A DNA stretch of 64,000 nt from Lysobacter capsici (GCF_014779555.2 NZ_CP094357.1:4774001-4838000); one strand, 5' to 3'. Counted from the stretch's first letter, positions 21,748 to 32,468 are shown. Program-made: numbers and translations. The notes: generated from the sequence alone by a model not told the origin.

Positions 21748-22835
21748 CAACGGACCTTGAGAGTGGCCAGACCGACCAGCACGAGCACGACCGAGATGAT
21801 CCAGAAGCGCACGATCACGCGCGGCTCGGGCCAGCCCTTGAGTTCGAAGTGGTGATGGATCGGCGCCATGCGGAACACGCGCTTGCCGGTGAGCTTGAAC
21901 GAGGCGACCTGGATCATCACCGACAGGGTTTCGATCACGAACACGCCGCCCATGATCACCAGCACCAGTTCCTGGCGCACGATCACCGCGATGGTGCCGA
22001 GCACCGCGCCCAGCGCCAGCGCGCCGATGTCGCCCATGAACACCATCGCCGGATAGGTGTTGAACCACAAAAAGCCCAGACCCGCGCCGGCGATCGCCGC
22101 GCAGATGATCACCAGTTCGCCCGCGCCCGGCACCTGCGGGATCTGCAGGTACTTGGAGAACTCGGCATGGCCCGAGGCGTAGGCGAACACGCCCAGCGCG
22201 CAGGCGACCAGCACGGTCGGCATGATCGCCAGGCCGTCGAGGCCGTCGGTCAGGTTGACCGCGTTGGAGAAGCCGACGATCCAGAAGTACGCGACCACGA
22301 TCAGGCCCGCGCCGAGCGGAATCGCGATGGCCTTGATCAGCGGCACGTAGAAGGTCGTGCTCGCGACCACCGCCGGATCAGCGGTGAAGTACAGGAACGC
22401 GCCCGCGGCCAGGCCGAAGATCGACTGCAGCAGATACTTCCAGCGCGATTTGAGGCCGTTGGGATCGCGGCGCACGATCTTGATCCAGTCGTCGTACCAG
22501 CCGATCGCGCCGAAGCACAGCATCACCCCGAGCACCAGCCACACATACCTGTTGCGCAGGTCGCCCCACAGCAGCACCGAGGCCAGCACCGTCATCAGGA
22601 TCAGCGCGCCGCCCATGGTCGGCGTGCCGGCCTTGGAAAAATGCGTCTGTGGGCCGTCCTGGCGGATCGGCTGGCCGCCCTTGTACTGGGCGAGCTTGCG
22701 GATCACCGCCGGGCCCCACCACAACGACAGCGCGAGCGCGGTCAACGCGCTGAGGATGCCGCGGAAGGTCAGATAGCCGAACAGCCCGAACAGGCTCTGC
22801 AACTGCTCCAGCCAACGAGTGAGTTCAAGCAGCAT
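21747..22835 (-). CDS. mraY: Phospho-MurNAc-pentapeptide transferase MraY
   Basis: A 362-residue enzyme with ten membrane helices that makes lipid I from UDP-MurNAc-pentapeptide and undecaprenyl phosphate. Signature features are the GTPTMGG segment near residue 70, the conserved [10 protein letters not shown] near 190 and [11 protein letters not shown] near 325. It overlaps murF by 11 bases and ftsW by 1 base. Normal length. Confidence 0.98.
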   Translation of the reverse strand: MLLELTRWLEQLQSLFGLFGYLTFRGILSALTALALSLWWGPAVIRKLAQYKGGQPIRQDGPQTHFSKAGTPTMGGALILMTVLASVLLWGDLRNRYVWLVLGVMLCFGAIGWYDDWIKIVRRDPNGLKSRWKYLLQSIFGLAAGAFLYFTADPAVVASTTFYVPLIKAIAIPLGAGLIVVAYFWIVGFSNAVNLTDGLDGLAIMPTVLVACALGVFAYASGHAEFSKYLQIPQVPGAGELVIICAAIAGAGLGFLWFNTYPAMVFMGDIGALALGAVLGTIAVIVRQELVLVIMGGVFVIETLSVMIQVASFKLTGKRVFRMAPIHHHFELKGWPEPRVIVRFWIISVVLVLVGLATLKVR

Positions 22836-24219
22836 GCGTGGTCCCCTTCCCCTGTGCGGGCTTATGCGCGGACAGCAACGCCGTCACGATCTTGTCCATC
22901 GCACTGCTGTGCGAACCTTTCACCAACACCCGTACGCCTTCGCGCAGCTGCTCGCTGAGCGCGCGCGCCAGCGCGTCGTGGCTGTCGAACACCTGCGCGC
23001 CGTCGCCGAAGGCCTGGGCCGCGGCGGTCGGCAGTTCGCCGAGCGCGAACAGGCGACGCAGCCCGGCGGCCTTGGCGCGACGGCCGATGTCGGCGTGCAT
23101 GGCGATTTCCTCGTGGCCGATCTCGCGCATCGCGCCGAGCACCAGCCAGTTTTCGCCGCCCATCTCGGCCAGGGTGTCGATCGCCGCCGCGGTCGAACCG
23201 GGATTGGCGTTGTAGCTGTCGTCGATCAGCACCGCGCCGTTGTCGAGGCGATGGGTGATCAGGCGGCCGTCGACCGGCAGCGCGGCATTGAGGCCGGCGG
23301 CGATCGCGGCCAGCGACACATCGGCGCCGAGCGCCAGCGCCGCGGCGGCCAGCGCATTGCGCACGTTATGACGGCCGCTGAGCTTCAGCGCGACCGGGGC
23401 CTCGCCCTGCGGCGTCACCAGCACGAAGCTGGAACCCTCCGGCCCGACCCGAACGTCCTTCGCGGTCACGTCCGCACTGGCGTCGATGCTGTAGCGGATG
23501 ATCCGCCGGCCCGAGGCGCGATTGTCGAAGTACGGCGCGAACGCGTCGTCGGCATTGATCACCGCCACGCCGTAGGACGGCAGCGCGTCGTAGATCGCGC
23601 CCTTGGTGTCGGCGATGCCGAGCAAACTACCCATGCGCTCCAGATGCGCCGGGGCGATGTTGTTGACGACCGCGACCTGCGGACGCGCGACCCGCACGAG
23701 GTAATCGATGTCACCGGGCTTGCCCGCGCCCATCTCGTAGATCGCGAACAAGGCGTCTTCGGGCGCATCGAGCACCGCCAGCGGCAGGCCTATCTCGTTG
23801 TTGCGGTTGCCCGGGGTCGAATAGGTCCGGCCCGGCGCGGCCTGCTCCAGGATCGCGGTGGTCAGCGCCTTGACGCTGGTCTTGCCGTTGCTGCCGGTGA
23901 TCGCGATCACCCGGGTGTCGCGGGTCGACTGCACCGTGGTGGCCAGATCGGCCAGCGCGCGTTCGGTATTGGCGACGATCACCTGCGGCATCGCCGCATC
24001 GATCTCGCGCGAGACCAGCGCGCCGGCCACGGCGGTGCCGAGCAGCTTGGCGACATGGTCGTGGCCGTCGAAGCGCTCGCCCTTGAGCGCGACGAACAGC
24101 GCCGCGCCGCTGACCGGCAGCGCGCGGCTGTCGGTGCTCAGCAGGTCGATCGCGGCGTCCTCGCCGTGCAGGCGGCCGCCGGTCATGCGCGCGATTTCGG
24201 ACAGCATCAGGCGCCTCAT
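22825..24219 (-). CDS. murF: UDP-MurNAc-tripeptide--D-Ala-D-Ala ligase MurF
   Basis: A 464-residue Mur ligase that adds the D-Ala-D-Ala dipeptide to complete the UDP-MurNAc pentapeptide. The ATP loop [11 protein letters not shown] is near residue 109, the N-terminal substrate domain has the [10 protein letters not shown] segment near 30, and the C-terminal domain has DDSYNANP near 328. The start overlaps the murE stop as ATGA. Confidence 0.97.
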   Translation of the reverse strand: MRRLMLSEIARMTGGRLHGEDAAIDLLSTDSRALPVSGAALFVALKGERFDGHDHVAKLLGTAVAGALVSREIDAAMPQVIVANTERALADLATTVQSTRDTRVIAITGSNGKTSVKALTTAILEQAAPGRTYSTPGNRNNEIGLPLAVLDAPEDALFAIYEMGAGKPGDIDYLVRVARPQVAVVNNIAPAHLERMGSLLGIADTKGAIYDALPSYGVAVINADDAFAPYFDNRASGRRIIRYSIDASADVTAKDVRVGPEGSSFVLVTPQGEAPVALKLSGRHNVRNALAAAALALGADVSLAAIAAGLNAALPVDGRLITHRLDNGAVLIDDSYNANPGSTAAAIDTLAEMGGENWLVLGAMREIGHEEIAMHADIGRRAKAAGLRRLFALGELPTAAAQAFGDGAQVFDSHDALARALSEQLREGVRVLVKGSHSSAMDKIVTALLSAHKPAQGKGTTHAA

Positions 24220-25688
24220 GCTCGCGCCTCCAGTGCCGCCTGCGCGATCAAGGTGTCGTCGAACGCATGGCGCACGCCGTGGATTTCCTGGTAAGGCTCG
24301 TGGCCCTTGCCGGCCACCAGCACGATGTCGTCGGGACCGGCTTCGCCGATCGCATGTTCGATCGCGGCGCGGCGGTCGCGCAGCACCACCGCGCGCTGCG
24401 GCGCGCGCAGGCCTTCGAGAATGTCGGCGACGATGACGTCGCCGTCCTCGCCGCGCGGGTTGTCGTCGGTGACGATCACCAGATCGGCGCCGTGTTCGGC
24501 GATCGCCGCCATCTGCGGACGCTTGCCGCGGTCGCGTTCGCCGCCGCAGCCGAACACGCAGATCAGCCGCGCGTTGGCATGCGCGCGCAGCGAGGCCAGC
24601 GCCTGCTCCAGCGCGTCGGGTGTATGCGCGTAATCGATCACCACCAACGGCAGCACGCCGTCGCCGCCGAGGCGGTTCATGCGGCCGTGGATCGGTTCGA
24701 GTTGCGACAGGGTCTGGGCGATCTGCGCCGGCGCTTCGTCGAGCGCGTACAGCGCGCCGGCCACCGCGAGCAGATTGTCGACGTTGAAACGCCCGAGCAG
24801 CTTGGAAGCGACCGGATGCGCCTTGCCGGCGACGACGAGATCGAAGCCGATGCCGCGGCTGTCGAAACTCAACGCGTCGGCGCGCATGGTGGCGCCGTCG
24901 CGGCAGCGCGAGCTCAGGCCGATCGCGCGCACGCCCTTGGGCAACTGCGCGATCAGTTCGCGGCCGAACTCGTCGTCGAGATTGATCGCCGCCGCCCGCA
25001 GGCCCGGCCAGTCGAACAATCGCGCTTTCGCCGCGCCGTAGCTCGCCATGTCGCCGTGGTAATCGAGGTGATCGCGGGTCAGATTGGTGAACACGCCGAC
25101 ATCGAAATGCACGCCGGCGACGCGGCCCTGATCGAGCGCGTGCGAACTGACTTCCATCGCCACCGCGGTCGCGCCGGCATCGCGCATGTCGGCGAGCAAC
25201 TCGTGCAGCGGCAGCACCAGCGGCGTGGTGAAGCCGTTCGGCACGACCGCGCCGTACAGGCCCGCGCCGAGCGTGCCGACACTGCCGCAGCGGATGCCGC
25301 GCAAGGTCCAGGCCTGCGCGATCAGCTGCACGGTCGAGGTCTTGCCGTTGGTGCCGGTGACGCCGACCACGGTCATCGCCTCGCTCGCGCGGCCATGGAA
25401 GGCATCGCCCATCTCACCCAGGCGCGAACGCAGCCCCGGCACCGCGATCGCATCGGCCGGCGCCGGCAGATCGTCGGGCGCGGGCGGTTCGAACAGGATC
25501 GCGACCGCGCCCTGCGCGCGCGCCTGCTCGACGAATTTCAATCCGTGCGCGCCGAACCCGGCGATCGCCACGAACGCATCGCCCGGACGCACCGCGCGGC
25601 TGTCCATCACCAGACCGGAAATGCGCAGATCGCCGGGGATGCCGGCGATGTCGGGCAGCAGGTCGGCCAACGGCATCAGGCGGCTCAT
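24216..25688 (-). CDS. murE: UDP-MurNAc-dipeptide--meso-diaminopimelate ligase MurE
   Basis: A 490-residue Mur ligase that adds the third stem residue. The ATP loop is [12 protein letters not shown] near residue 110. The DDNPRGED motif near 405 contains the DNPR signature of meso-diaminopimelate-adding enzymes, so the peptidoglycan should be the common Gram-negative type. The start overlaps the ftsI stop as ATGA. Confidence 0.97.
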   Translation of the reverse strand: MSRLMPLADLLPDIAGIPGDLRISGLVMDSRAVRPGDAFVAIAGFGAHGLKFVEQARAQGAVAILFEPPAPDDLPAPADAIAVPGLRSRLGEMGDAFHGRASEAMTVVGVTGTNGKTSTVQLIAQAWTLRGIRCGSVGTLGAGLYGAVVPNGFTTPLVLPLHELLADMRDAGATAVAMEVSSHALDQGRVAGVHFDVGVFTNLTRDHLDYHGDMASYGAAKARLFDWPGLRAAAINLDDEFGRELIAQLPKGVRAIGLSSRCRDGATMRADALSFDSRGIGFDLVVAGKAHPVASKLLGRFNVDNLLAVAGALYALDEAPAQIAQTLSQLEPIHGRMNRLGGDGVLPLVVIDYAHTPDALEQALASLRAHANARLICVFGCGGERDRGKRPQMAAIAEHGADLVIVTDDNPRGEDGDVIVADILEGLRAPQRAVVLRDRRAAIEHAIGEAGPDDIVLVAGKGHEPYQEIHGVRHAFDDTLIAQAALEARA

Positions 25689-27670
25689 CGCACGCCTCCC
25701 GGGGCCAGCGCGCCGGCCGCGATCGGCGGCGGCGGCGCGGCTTCGTGGGTCGCCGCCGGCAGCACCGGTCCGCTCGGCTTGCCGCCGTTCTGCTTGAGTC
25801 GCTTGGCCTCGGCCGCGGCCTGCACCGCGAGCCAGGTTTCGATGTCGTCGGGCGCCACGTCCATCAGGCGCAGCGCGCCGTCCATGACGTTGCGGAACAC
25901 CGGGCCGGACACCGAACCGCCGTAGTACCCCTTCTTGGTCGGATCGGGTTCGCTGACCACCACCACCATCGAAAAGCGCGGCTTCTCCACCGGCACGACG
26001 CCGGCGAACAGCGACACGTACTTCTTCGAATAGCCGCCGGTCGCGCTGAACTTGCGCGTGGTGCCGGTCTTGCCGGCGACGTGATAGCCCAGGATCGCGG
26101 CCTGCTTGGCGGTACCGCCCGGCTCGGTCACGGTCTGCATCATGTGCATGATTTCGCCGGCCACGGCCGGGTCGAGCACTTGCTGCGGCTCGTTGCGCTG
26201 GCCCTTGACGAAGGTCGGCTGGATCAGCTTGCCGCCGTTGGCCATCGCCGCGTAGGCCATCGCGATCTGCATCGGCGTGGCCGATAGGCCGTAGCCGTAC
26301 GACATGGTCGCCTTGGTCGTGCCGCTCCAGCGCGACGGCGGCGCGAGCAGGCCCGAGGACTCGCCGGGGAAGCCGCTGTTGGGCTTGCGGCCGTAACCGA
26401 AGCCCTGGATGAACTTGTAGTAGTAGTCGTTCGGCAGCGGCAGCGCGAGCTTGGCCGCGCCGACGTTGGAACTCTTGGTGATCACGCCGGTGACGGTCAG
26501 GGTGCCGTTGTTATGCGTGTCGGTGATGCGATACCGGCCATTGGGCATCCAGCCCGGCTCGGTGTGCACCAGGGTCGAGGGCTTGACCGTGCCGGCGTTG
26601 AGCGCGGCGGCGACGGTGATCGGCTTCATCGTCGAACCCGGCTCGACCACGTCGGTGATCGCGCGGTTGCGGTGGGTGTCGCGATTGCCGGCGCCCAGCA
26701 GGTTCGGGTTGTAGGTCGGCAGGTTGGCCATCGCCAGCACTTCGCCGGTCTCGATGTCGAGCACCACCGCCGAGGCGCTGCTCGCGCCGGTGTCGATCAG
26801 CGCGCGGCGCAGCTCGCGGTAGGTCAGGTACTGGATGCGGCGATCCAAGGTCAGCGTGATGTCCTTGCCCGGCTCGGCGGTCTGGACCAGATCGACGTTC
26901 TCGACGATGCGGCCGGCGCCGTCGCGGATCACCCGCTTGACCCCGGGCTTGCCGCGCAGTTCGTGGTCGAACGCGAGCTCCAGTCCTTCCTGGCCGCGGT
27001 CGTCGATGTTGGTGAAGCCCAACACGTGCGACATCGCCTCGCCCTGCGGGTAGAAGCGACGGAATTCGCGCTGCGAGAACACGCCGGGGATCTTGTAGGC
27101 GAGGATCCGCTTGGCCTCGTCCGGATTGATCCGGCGCTTGAGGTACATGAACTCCTTGCCCGAACGCTGCGACAGCTTGCGGGTCAGTTCGTCCGGCGCC
27201 ACGCCCAGGGCCTTGGCCAAGGCCGGCAGGCGCTCGGGGCTCTTGGCCAGTTCCTTCGGATTGCCCCAGATCGACTCGACCGGCGTGGACACCGCCAGCG
27301 GTTCGCCGTTGCGGTCGGTGATCATGCCGCGCGAGGTCGGGATCGGGATTTCGCGCAGCGAGCGCGCGTCGCCCTGCTGGCGATAGAAATCGTTGTGGAT
27401 CACCTGCAGGTCGAGCGCGCGGCCGAGCAGCGCGACCGCGCACAGGCCCAGCGTGCCGCCGACCAGGATCAGCCGGTTGCGCAGGTTGAACTGGGCGCTG
27501 CGGCCGCGCGGCTTGTTGCCGGCGCGCGCGCGGTCCTCGCGCAGGCGCGCGAAACCTTCGCCGAGGTTTTCGACCAGGCGATCGAAGCCGCCGCCGCGAT
27601 TGCCGCGCTCGCCGAGCACGCGATCGAGCGGACCGCTGCGGCCGGGCCGCTTGTTCTTGCGCCCGCTCAT
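25685..27670 (-). CDS. ftsI: Septal transpeptidase FtsI (PBP3)
   Basis: A 661-residue class B penicillin-binding protein. A basic cytoplasmic N-tail of about 65 residues is longer than in E. coli. One membrane helix (about 67-87), the pedestal and the transpeptidase domain follow. Active-site motifs are STMK (serine near residue 346), SSN near 403 and KTGTT near 535. It cross-links septal peptidoglycan with FtsW. It starts inside the end of ftsL (ATGA). The C-terminus is proline/alanine-rich and variable. Confidence 0.98.
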   Translation of the reverse strand: MSGRKNKRPGRSGPLDRVLGERGNRGGGFDRLVENLGEGFARLREDRARAGNKPRGRSAQFNLRNRLILVGGTLGLCAVALLGRALDLQVIHNDFYRQQGDARSLREIPIPTSRGMITDRNGEPLAVSTPVESIWGNPKELAKSPERLPALAKALGVAPDELTRKLSQRSGKEFMYLKRRINPDEAKRILAYKIPGVFSQREFRRFYPQGEAMSHVLGFTNIDDRGQEGLELAFDHELRGKPGVKRVIRDGAGRIVENVDLVQTAEPGKDITLTLDRRIQYLTYRELRRALIDTGASSASAVVLDIETGEVLAMANLPTYNPNLLGAGNRDTHRNRAITDVVEPGSTMKPITVAAALNAGTVKPSTLVHTEPGWMPNGRYRITDTHNNGTLTVTGVITKSSNVGAAKLALPLPNDYYYKFIQGFGYGRKPNSGFPGESSGLLAPPSRWSGTTKATMSYGYGLSATPMQIAMAYAAMANGGKLIQPTFVKGQRNEPQQVLDPAVAGEIMHMMQTVTEPGGTAKQAAILGYHVAGKTGTTRKFSATGGYSKKYVSLFAGVVPVEKPRFSMVVVVSEPDPTKKGYYGGSVSGPVFRNVMDGALRLMDVAPDDIETWLAVQAAAEAKRLKQNGGKPSGPVLPAATHEAAPPPPIAAGALAPGGVR

Positions 27671-27930
27671 GGACGGATCACCACGGTTTCGGCGCCTTCG
27701 GGGAACTTCATCCCGATGCGCTCGCGCGCGACCTGATCGATGCGGTTGCTCTCGGCCCAGGTCGCCTGTTCCAGCTGCAGCCGGCCGAATTCGATGTTCA
27801 GCTCGTCGCGCTCGCGCTGCAGCTTGTTGAGCTGCACGAACAACTGCCGATGCTCATGGCGCGCGAACACCACCAACAGCGCCGAGACGACGTTGGCGAC
27901 GATCAGCAGGGCCAGCAGCAGGCGCATCAT
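27667..27930 (-). CDS. ftsL: Cell division protein FtsL
   Basis: An 87-residue bitopic protein: a membrane helix at residues 3-22 and a periplasmic leucine-zipper coiled coil ([18 protein letters not shown] region, about 30-60). It joins FtsB and FtsQ to activate FtsWI. Small size, the position between rsmH and ftsI, and ATGA overlaps at both ends support the call. Confidence 0.93.
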   Translation of the reverse strand: MMRLLLALLIVANVVSALLVVFARHEHRQLFVQLNKLQRERDELNIEFGRLQLEQATWAESNRIDQVARERIGMKFPEGAETVVIRP

Positions 27931-29012
27931 GCGGCGCCTCCTGGCGGAGTCGCCGGGAATCGGGAATCGGGAGTCGGGAATCGGGAAAGCAAAGAGCCGG
28001 GCATGCCGTCACCGGCGTCGGCTTTTGCCGTTCCGATTCCCGATTCCCGATTCCCGATTCCCGGCTCTCCCAGCTTCTCAGCCACCCGCAACACCGCGCT
28101 GCGCGCGCGCGGGTTCTCGGAAGTTTCGTCGTACTCGGCCTTCTGCGCGCCGCCGATCATCAACAGATCGGGGGTGAACGCGATCTCGACCGGCATGCGC
28201 CGGTTGGCCGGCGGGGCCTTGGCGTGGCGCAGGATGAACTGCTTGACGATGCGGTCTTCCAGCGAATGGAAGCTGATCACCGCCAGCCGGCCGCCGGGCT
28301 TGAGCCGCGCGAGCGCCGCGTCCAGGCCGAGTTCCAGATCGGCCAGTTCGCGGTTGATGAAGATGCGGATGGCCTGGAAGCTGCGGGTCGCCGGATGGAT
28401 CTTCTGATCGCCGCGCGGCATCACCGAGGCGATCAGGTCGGCGAGCTGGGCGGTGCGGGTCAGCGGCTGGGCGTCGCGGCGGGCCACGATGGCGCGGGCG
28501 ATCTTGCGGCTCTGGCGTTCTTCGCCATAGGTCCACAGCACGTCGGCGATTTCTTTCTCGCCGGCGCTAGCCAGCCACTGCGCCGCGCTTTGGCCGCTGT
28601 CGGGGTCCATGCGCATGTCCAGCGGGCCGTCCTTGCCGAAGCTGAAACCGCGCTCGGCCACGTCGAGCTGGGGCGAAGACACGCCCAGGTCGAGCAGCAC
28701 GCCGTCCAGGCCGGCGGCGGTCGCGTCCCAGTGGGCCAGGTCGGCGAAGCTGCCGCGGTAGATGGACACGCGCGCGTCGTCGCCGAACTCGCGTTCGGCC
28801 ACGGCGATCGCTTCGGGATCTTTGTCCATCACCAACAAGCGGCCTCCAGCCTGCAATTGCGAGAGCACGCCGCGGGCATGCCCGCCGCGTCCGAACGTTC
28901 CGTCCAGATAGGCTCCGTTCCCGTGCACCCGCAGGCCTTCCAGCACCTGCCGGTACATCACGGGAAGGTGGCCGGACCGCGCACTCGTGCGTTCCATGCC
29001 ACCGCCCGTCAT
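27927..29012 (-). CDS. rsmH: 16S rRNA (cytosine(1402)-N4)-methyltransferase RsmH with a repeat-encoded tail
   Basis: A 361-residue methyltransferase of the ribosomal P-site nucleotide C1402; RsmI, also in this window, adds the 2'-O-methyl to the same base. The SAM motif [13 protein letters not shown] is near residue 37, and [10 protein letters not shown] near 110 is typical. The start at 29012 makes an ATGA with mra[10 protein letters not shown] six codons later is the alternative. The family core ends near residue 318 (VLRVAEKL). The last 40 or so residues ([10 protein letters not shown] ... [10 protein letters not shown]) are translated from the heptad element at 27953-28064 and carry the frame on to an ATGA overlap with ftsL. 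Confidence 0.95.
   Translation of the reverse strand: MTGGGMERTSARSGHLPVMYRQVLEGLRVHGNGAYLDGTFGRGGHARGVLSQLQAGGRLLVMDKDPEAIAVAEREFGDDARVSIYRGSFADLAHWDATAAGLDGVLLDLGVSSPQLDVAERGFSFGKDGPLDMRMDPDSGQSAAQWLASAGEKEIADVLWTYGEERQSRKIARAIVARRDAQPLTRTAQLADLIASVMPRGDQKIHPATRSFQAIRIFINRELADLELGLDAALARLKPGGRLAVISFHSLEDRIVKQFILRHAKAPPANRRMPVEIAFTPDLLMIGGAQKAEYDETSENPRARSAVLRVAEKLGEPGIGNRESGIGTAKADAGDGMPGSLLSRFPTPDSRFPATPPGGAA
27953..28064. repeat. Paired GGGNATC heptad element, copy 4 (inside rsmH 3' end)
   Basis: The left arm is at 27953-27987 (GGGAATC x3 with a GGGAGTC) and the right arm at 28030-28063 (GATTCCC x4). The inner 42 bases include GCCGTCACCGGCGTCGGC. Unlike the other copies it is fully within a reading frame and leaves the rsmH-ftsL ATGA intact. 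Confidence 0.9.
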
Positions 29013-29455
29013 AGCTGCAGGTCGAGCAGTTCGTCGCTCAGATCGTCGTCGGAGATGGTCTGACGGATCTGCGCGTGGTGCGCCTGCTCGCTCCAAAGTT
29101 CGAATTTGTCGCCCATGCCCAGCAACACCGCCTTCTTCTCGATGCCCACCGCGGCGCGGTGGCTGGCCGGCACGGTGATGCGGCCGTTGCCGTCGAGTTC
29201 GACGAACGCGGCCGCGCCGACCAGCTTGAGCTGCATGTTGCGATTGACCTGTTTGACCTTGGGCAGCTTGTTGACCTGGTCGCGGACGCGTTCCCAGATC
29301 GACAGCGGATACAGGTAAAGGGAGCCCGACTCGAACGGGTTGTAGGTGATGACCAGGCGGTTGTCGCATTCGCGCGCGACAAGATCGCGGTAAGCGGTGG
29401 GTACCGCCAGCCGTCCCTTGTCGTCGATCGTGATGGCGGTTTCGCCCTGGAACAT
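29009..29455 (-). CDS. mraZ: Transcriptional regulator MraZ
   Basis: A 148-residue protein of two AbrB-like MraZ (SpoVT) domains: [19 protein letters not shown] at the start and [14 protein letters not shown] near residue 85. It forms a ring that binds TGGG repeats upstream of its own gene and, in E. coli, represses the dcw promoter. It is the first gene of the cluster, and the box array sits 76 bases upstream of its start. The rsmH start overlaps its stop. Confidence 0.97.
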   Translation of the reverse strand: MFQGETAITIDDKGRLAVPTAYRDLVARECDNRLVITYNPFESGSLYLYPLSIWERVRDQVNKLPKVKQVNRNMQLKLVGAAAFVELDGNGRITVPASHRAAVGIEKKAVLLGMGDKFELWSEQAHHAQIRQTISDDDLSDELLDLQL

Positions 29456-29530
29456 TGCGCACCTTTGGGGTTCCCGTCTCTACCGGACGGGTCACCTCGT
29501 TCGTTCACCCGGCTGGGCGGTTGTCCTTCG

Positions 29531-29570
29531 AAAACCCACAAAAACCCAGGTTTTCCCTCGGAAGCCCACA
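29531..29570 (-). promoter_or_regulatory. MraZ operator: four TGGG-type boxes at 10-bp spacing
   Basis: On the minus strand four consecutive 10-mers read TGTGGGCTTC, CGAGGGAAAA, CCTGGGTTTT and TGTGGGTTTT. Three contain TGGG and one AGGG, each phased by one helical turn, matching the direct-repeat operators known for MraZ. They lie just downstream of, and overlap, the -10 of the promoter. Confidence 0.85.
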
Positions 29571-29595
29571 TTAGCAGGGTGCTCAGGGTTGTCAA
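29568..29595 (-). promoter_or_regulatory. dcw cluster promoter (mraZ)
   Basis: A perfect TTGACA (29590-29595), 16 bases, then TAATGT (29568-29573) preceded by TGC (extended -10). The first MraZ box overlaps the -10, so MraZ binding would block initiation. The leader would be about 105 bases. Confidence 0.65.
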
Positions 29596-29924
29596 CAACT
29601 TTCCGGGGTAAATTTCGCTAGGCACATCAATGGCTTGCAGCGAACTTCAGAGTCTTATTCAAGACTTATCCACTAGCCTTTGTTTCGTCTCATATTTTGA
29701 GACTCTGAACGTCACAAAGTGACCTTCGCGCGAACTCCGTCACAGTTGCCGCGCCATTGCTGCAAGGCAGCACGAAACGCCGATCAGCGCAGAAGATCGA
29801 AAAAGACGGCGCGATCGCCGATATCCATGGGAAGAAGCGGACAGGCCGCCGGGCGACGCATTCCGACACCCGGTTCACGTAGCCGCGCCTAGCGTGAAGT
29901 TTTCCTGCGCCCTGGAGCCACCCG
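29596..29924. other. AT-rich gap upstream of the dcw promoter
   Basis: 329 bases between divergent genes, clearly less GC-rich than the neighbours. They hold a TCAGAGTCT/AGACTCTGA inverted repeat (29647-29655 and 29700-29708), a nested GTCTCA/TGAGAC hairpin, a GTCAC-AAA-GTGAC palindrome (29711-29723) and a TTATCCACT (29666-29674), one base off a DnaA box. No gene seen; regulatory function unknown. Confidence 0.5.
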
Positions 29925-30524
29925 ATGTCCCCACCCGCCCTTCCCGGCCGCCACCTCCTGCGCGCCGGCCTGCCGTCGGTCCTGCTGGCGGCCGCCCTGC
30001 TGGCCGGTTGCGGCCGCGGCGAGCCCGACCGGCCGCCCCTGACCGCGGCGGCGGCCGACGCCGAACTGCTCAAGCGCTGGCAGGCCGAGCAGGCGCGCGA
30101 AGACCAGCACCTGCAGACCTTCGACGAGCTCGATTTCGTCCATTACAGCGGCCAGCAGTGGCAGGACTTCCACAAGAGCCACGCCCCGGACATCGTGGTC
30201 CACTACCCCGACGGCCACACCACCACCGGCCTGGACGCGCACATCGCCGAACTCAAGCCGCAGTTCGTGTTCGCCCCCGACACCAAGATCCGCCAGCACC
30301 CGATCAAGCTCGCCCAGGGCGACCTGACCGCGGTGATGGGGGTGATGGAAGGCACCTTCAGCCAACCGATGCCGCTGGCCGACGGCAAGACCCTGGCCCC
30401 GACCCACAAGCCGTTCAAGCTCGAGATGACCACGATCGGCCGCTGGAAGGACGGGGTGATGGTCGAGGAGTGGCTGTTCTGGGACAACCAGGCCTTCATG
30501 AAGCAGATCGGGGCGGCGCCGTAA
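29925..30524 (+). CDS. Lipoprotein with SnoaL-like (ester cyclase) domain
   Basis: A 199-residue protein with a lipoprotein signal: hydrophobic stretch LPSVLLAAALLAG then Cys near residue 29. The mature part has the NTF2/SnoaL-like pattern: an Asp- and His-containing segment (HAPDIVVHYPDG, near residue 85), the GLDAHIAEL helix and strands ending VEEWLFWDNQAFMKQIG, as in ester cyclase proteins. The substrate is unknown and it may only bind a ligand. It is divergent from mraZ. Confidence 0.7.
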   Translation: MSPPALPGRHLLRAGLPSVLLAAALLAGCGRGEPDRPPLTAAAADAELLKRWQAEQAREDQHLQTFDELDFVHYSGQQWQDFHKSHAPDIVVHYPDGHTTTGLDAHIAELKPQFVFAPDTKIRQHPIKLAQGDLTAVMGVMEGTFSQPMPLADGKTLAPTHKPFKLEMTTIGRWKDGVMVEEWLFWDNQAFMKQIGAAP

Positions 30525-30539
30525 GTCAGCAGCCGACGC

Positions 30540-30667
30540 ACTGCCCTTCTCCCGCAAGCGGGAGAAGGTGGCCCGAAGGGCCGGATGAGGGCGAGAGCAG
30601 ACTCATGTCGGCCATGGCGGCAGCGCGCGCCCTCACCCAACCCTCTCCCGCAAGCGGGAGAGGGCTA
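30540..30667. repeat. REP-like element with CTCCCGCAAGCGGGAG hairpins
   Basis: Two hairpins (CTTCTCCCGCAAGCGGGAGA at 30545 and CTCTCCCGCAAGCGGGAGAG near 30644) flank a sequence with GGATGAGGGCGAGAGC and GCCCTCACCC. It is a single diverged copy of the unit that is tandemly repeated at 58488-58890. It lies just after the lipoprotein gene. Confidence 0.75.
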
Positions 30668-30738
30668 AGGCAAAAGCAAGGGTCTATAGAAAGCAAAGGC
30701 TGCGCCAACACCCGCACACCACGCCCCACCAGTACGAG

Positions 30739-30773
30739 AGCCCCCTTTAGTAAAGGGGGCGCCCCGAAGGGGC
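30739..30773. repeat. C-rich/G-rich hairpin pair
   Basis: GCCCCCTTTA-G-TAAAGGGGGC (30740-30760) is followed at once by GCCCC-GAA-GGGGC (30761-30773). It belongs to the same loose family as the elements at 36583-36715 and 60812-60850. A further hairpin AAATTTGC-TAC-GCAAATTT is at 30803-30821. Confidence 0.65.
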
Positions 30774-30826
30774 GGGGTTTTGGAAGCACATAGCGGGGCC
30801 CGAAATTTGCTACGCAAATTTTGGGG

Positions 30827-30851
30827 CTTTTTCTGGCGCAGCCAGAAAAAG
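30827..30851 (-). terminator. Strong hairpin at the 3' end of rnpB
   Basis: An 11-bp perfect stem, CTTTTTCTGGC-TGC-GCCAGAAAAAG on the minus strand, starts 4 bases after the mature end of RNase P RNA. It likely ends or protects the transcript. A second hairpin follows at 30803-30821. Confidence 0.6.
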
Positions 30852-30854
30852 CGC

Positions 30855-31212
<358 letters not shown>

Positions 31213-31302
31213 GTCGGCATTGTCGCATGCGCGCGGCCCGAACCGCCGCCGCGCGGTTAAATTGATCCGCGCCGCGAACCGCGCCCACCATCGGCCAATG
31301 CC

Positions 31303-31644
31303 ATGCCCAGCGACGACCCCGAAGACCATTTCCCGCTGTATCCGCTGGGCATGCTGCGCCGTCACGGCCTGGTCGGCGCGCAGGATCTGGCCCAGCGCCT
31401 GCCCGACTGGAGCGAACAGCAACTGCGCGACGCCTTCTGGCGCGCCTACGCGTCGATCCGCGAAACCGAAACCGAGCTGGAACGTTCCATCAGCATCGAC
31501 GGCGGCGAGAAAGTCATGCGGCTCAACGGCCAGCCGATCTTCGTATCCGAAGACTGCTGGAACTTCGAAGTGGTGGCCGGCGCGGAACTGATGGACCGCC
31601 TGGTTGCCGCGCTCGAGCAACAGCGCGCGGCGCAGGCGGATTAG
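31303..31644 (+). CDS. Conserved small protein of unknown function
   Basis: A 113-residue acidic protein with no signal peptide or membrane segment. It has a predicted helical N-half (LPDWSEQQLRDAFWRAYAS) and a C-half with strand-like FVSEDCWNFEVVAG. I do not recognise a family. Its stop overlaps the rsmI stop on the other strand by 4 bases. It is divergent from rnpB; the gap of about 90 bases is GC-rich. Confidence 0.6.
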   Translation: MPSDDPEDHFPLYPLGMLRRHGLVGAQDLAQRLPDWSEQQLRDAFWRAYASIRETETELERSISIDGGEKVMRLNGQPIFVSEDCWNFEVVAGAELMDRLVAALEQQRAAQAD

Positions 31645-32468
31645 TCGCCGCTGCCATACAAGGCCTTGCGCGGCGCCCCGCTCAACTCCGCCGCCAGCTT
31701 CGCCGCGGTCGACGGCGGCAGATGCTCGCTGAGCTTGGCGTACAACCGCTTGCCTTCGATCACCTTGGCGTCGGCATCGTCGCCGGCCCCTTCGACCACG
31801 ACCACAAACTCGCCCTTGCGCTGATTCGGATCGGCCTTGACCTGCGCCGCCAGCGCCTCGAGCGACCCGTCGAGCACGGTTTCGAACAACTTGGTCAGCT
31901 CGCGCGCGAGCACCGCGCGGCGCGACGGGCCGAACGCGCCGATCATGTCGTCGAGGGTTTCCTCGATCCGGTGCGAGGATTCGTAGAACAACAAGGTCTG
32001 CGGTTCGGCGGCCAATCGGGTCAGGCGTTCGCGCCGGGCCGAGGTCTTGGCCGGCAGGAAGCCTTCGAAACTGAACCGATCCGAGGCCAACCCGGCCACG
32101 CTGAGCGCGGCGATCGCGGCGCAGGCGCCGGGCACCGGCGAGACCCGGATGCCGGCCGCGCGCGCGGCGCGGACCAGGCGATAGCCCGGATCGCTGACCA
32201 AGGGGGTGCCCGCATCCGACACCAAGGCGAGCGAATCGCCGCCCTGCAGACGCGCCACCAACTGCGCCGCCTGCTGCTCCTCGTTGTGCTGATGCAGCGC
32301 CAGCAGCGGGCGTTCCAGCCCGAAATGCGACAGCAACTGGCGGGTATGCCGGGTGTCCTCGGCGCAGATCGCCGCGACCGTGCGCAAGGTCTCCAGCGCG
32401 CGCGGCGACAGGTCGCCGAGGTTGCCGATCGGGGTGGCGACAATATGAAGGGTGCCGAAGGTCTGCAT
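31641..32468 (-). CDS. rsmI: 16S rRNA (cytidine(1402)-2'-O)-methyltransferase RsmI
   Basis: A 275-residue tetrapyrrole-methylase-fold enzyme. It carries the family opening LHIVATPIGNLGDLSPRA near residue 7, the SDAGTPLVSDPG SAM-binding segment near 84 and FEGFLPAK near 132. It 2'-O-methylates the same P-site cytidine that RsmH N4-methylates. It is divergent from lpoA with 75 bases between starts, the usual arrangement. Confidence 0.96.
   Translation of the reverse strand: MQTFGTLHIVATPIGNLGDLSPRALETLRTVAAICAEDTRHTRQLLSHFGLERPLLALHQHNEEQQAAQLVARLQGGDSLALVSDAGTPLVSDPGYRLVRAARAAGIRVSPVPGACAAIAALSVAGLASDRFSFEGFLPAKTSARRERLTRLAAEPQTLLFYESSHRIEETLDDMIGAFGPSRRAVLARELTKLFETVLDGSLEALAAQVKADPNQRKGEFVVVVEGAGDDADAKVIEGKRLYAKLSEHLPPSTAAKLAAELSGAPRKALYGSGD

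Noticed and set aside
29666-29674. A replication origin upstream of mraZ
   Set aside because: A single imperfect DnaA box and no dnaA, dnaN or gidA neighbours.
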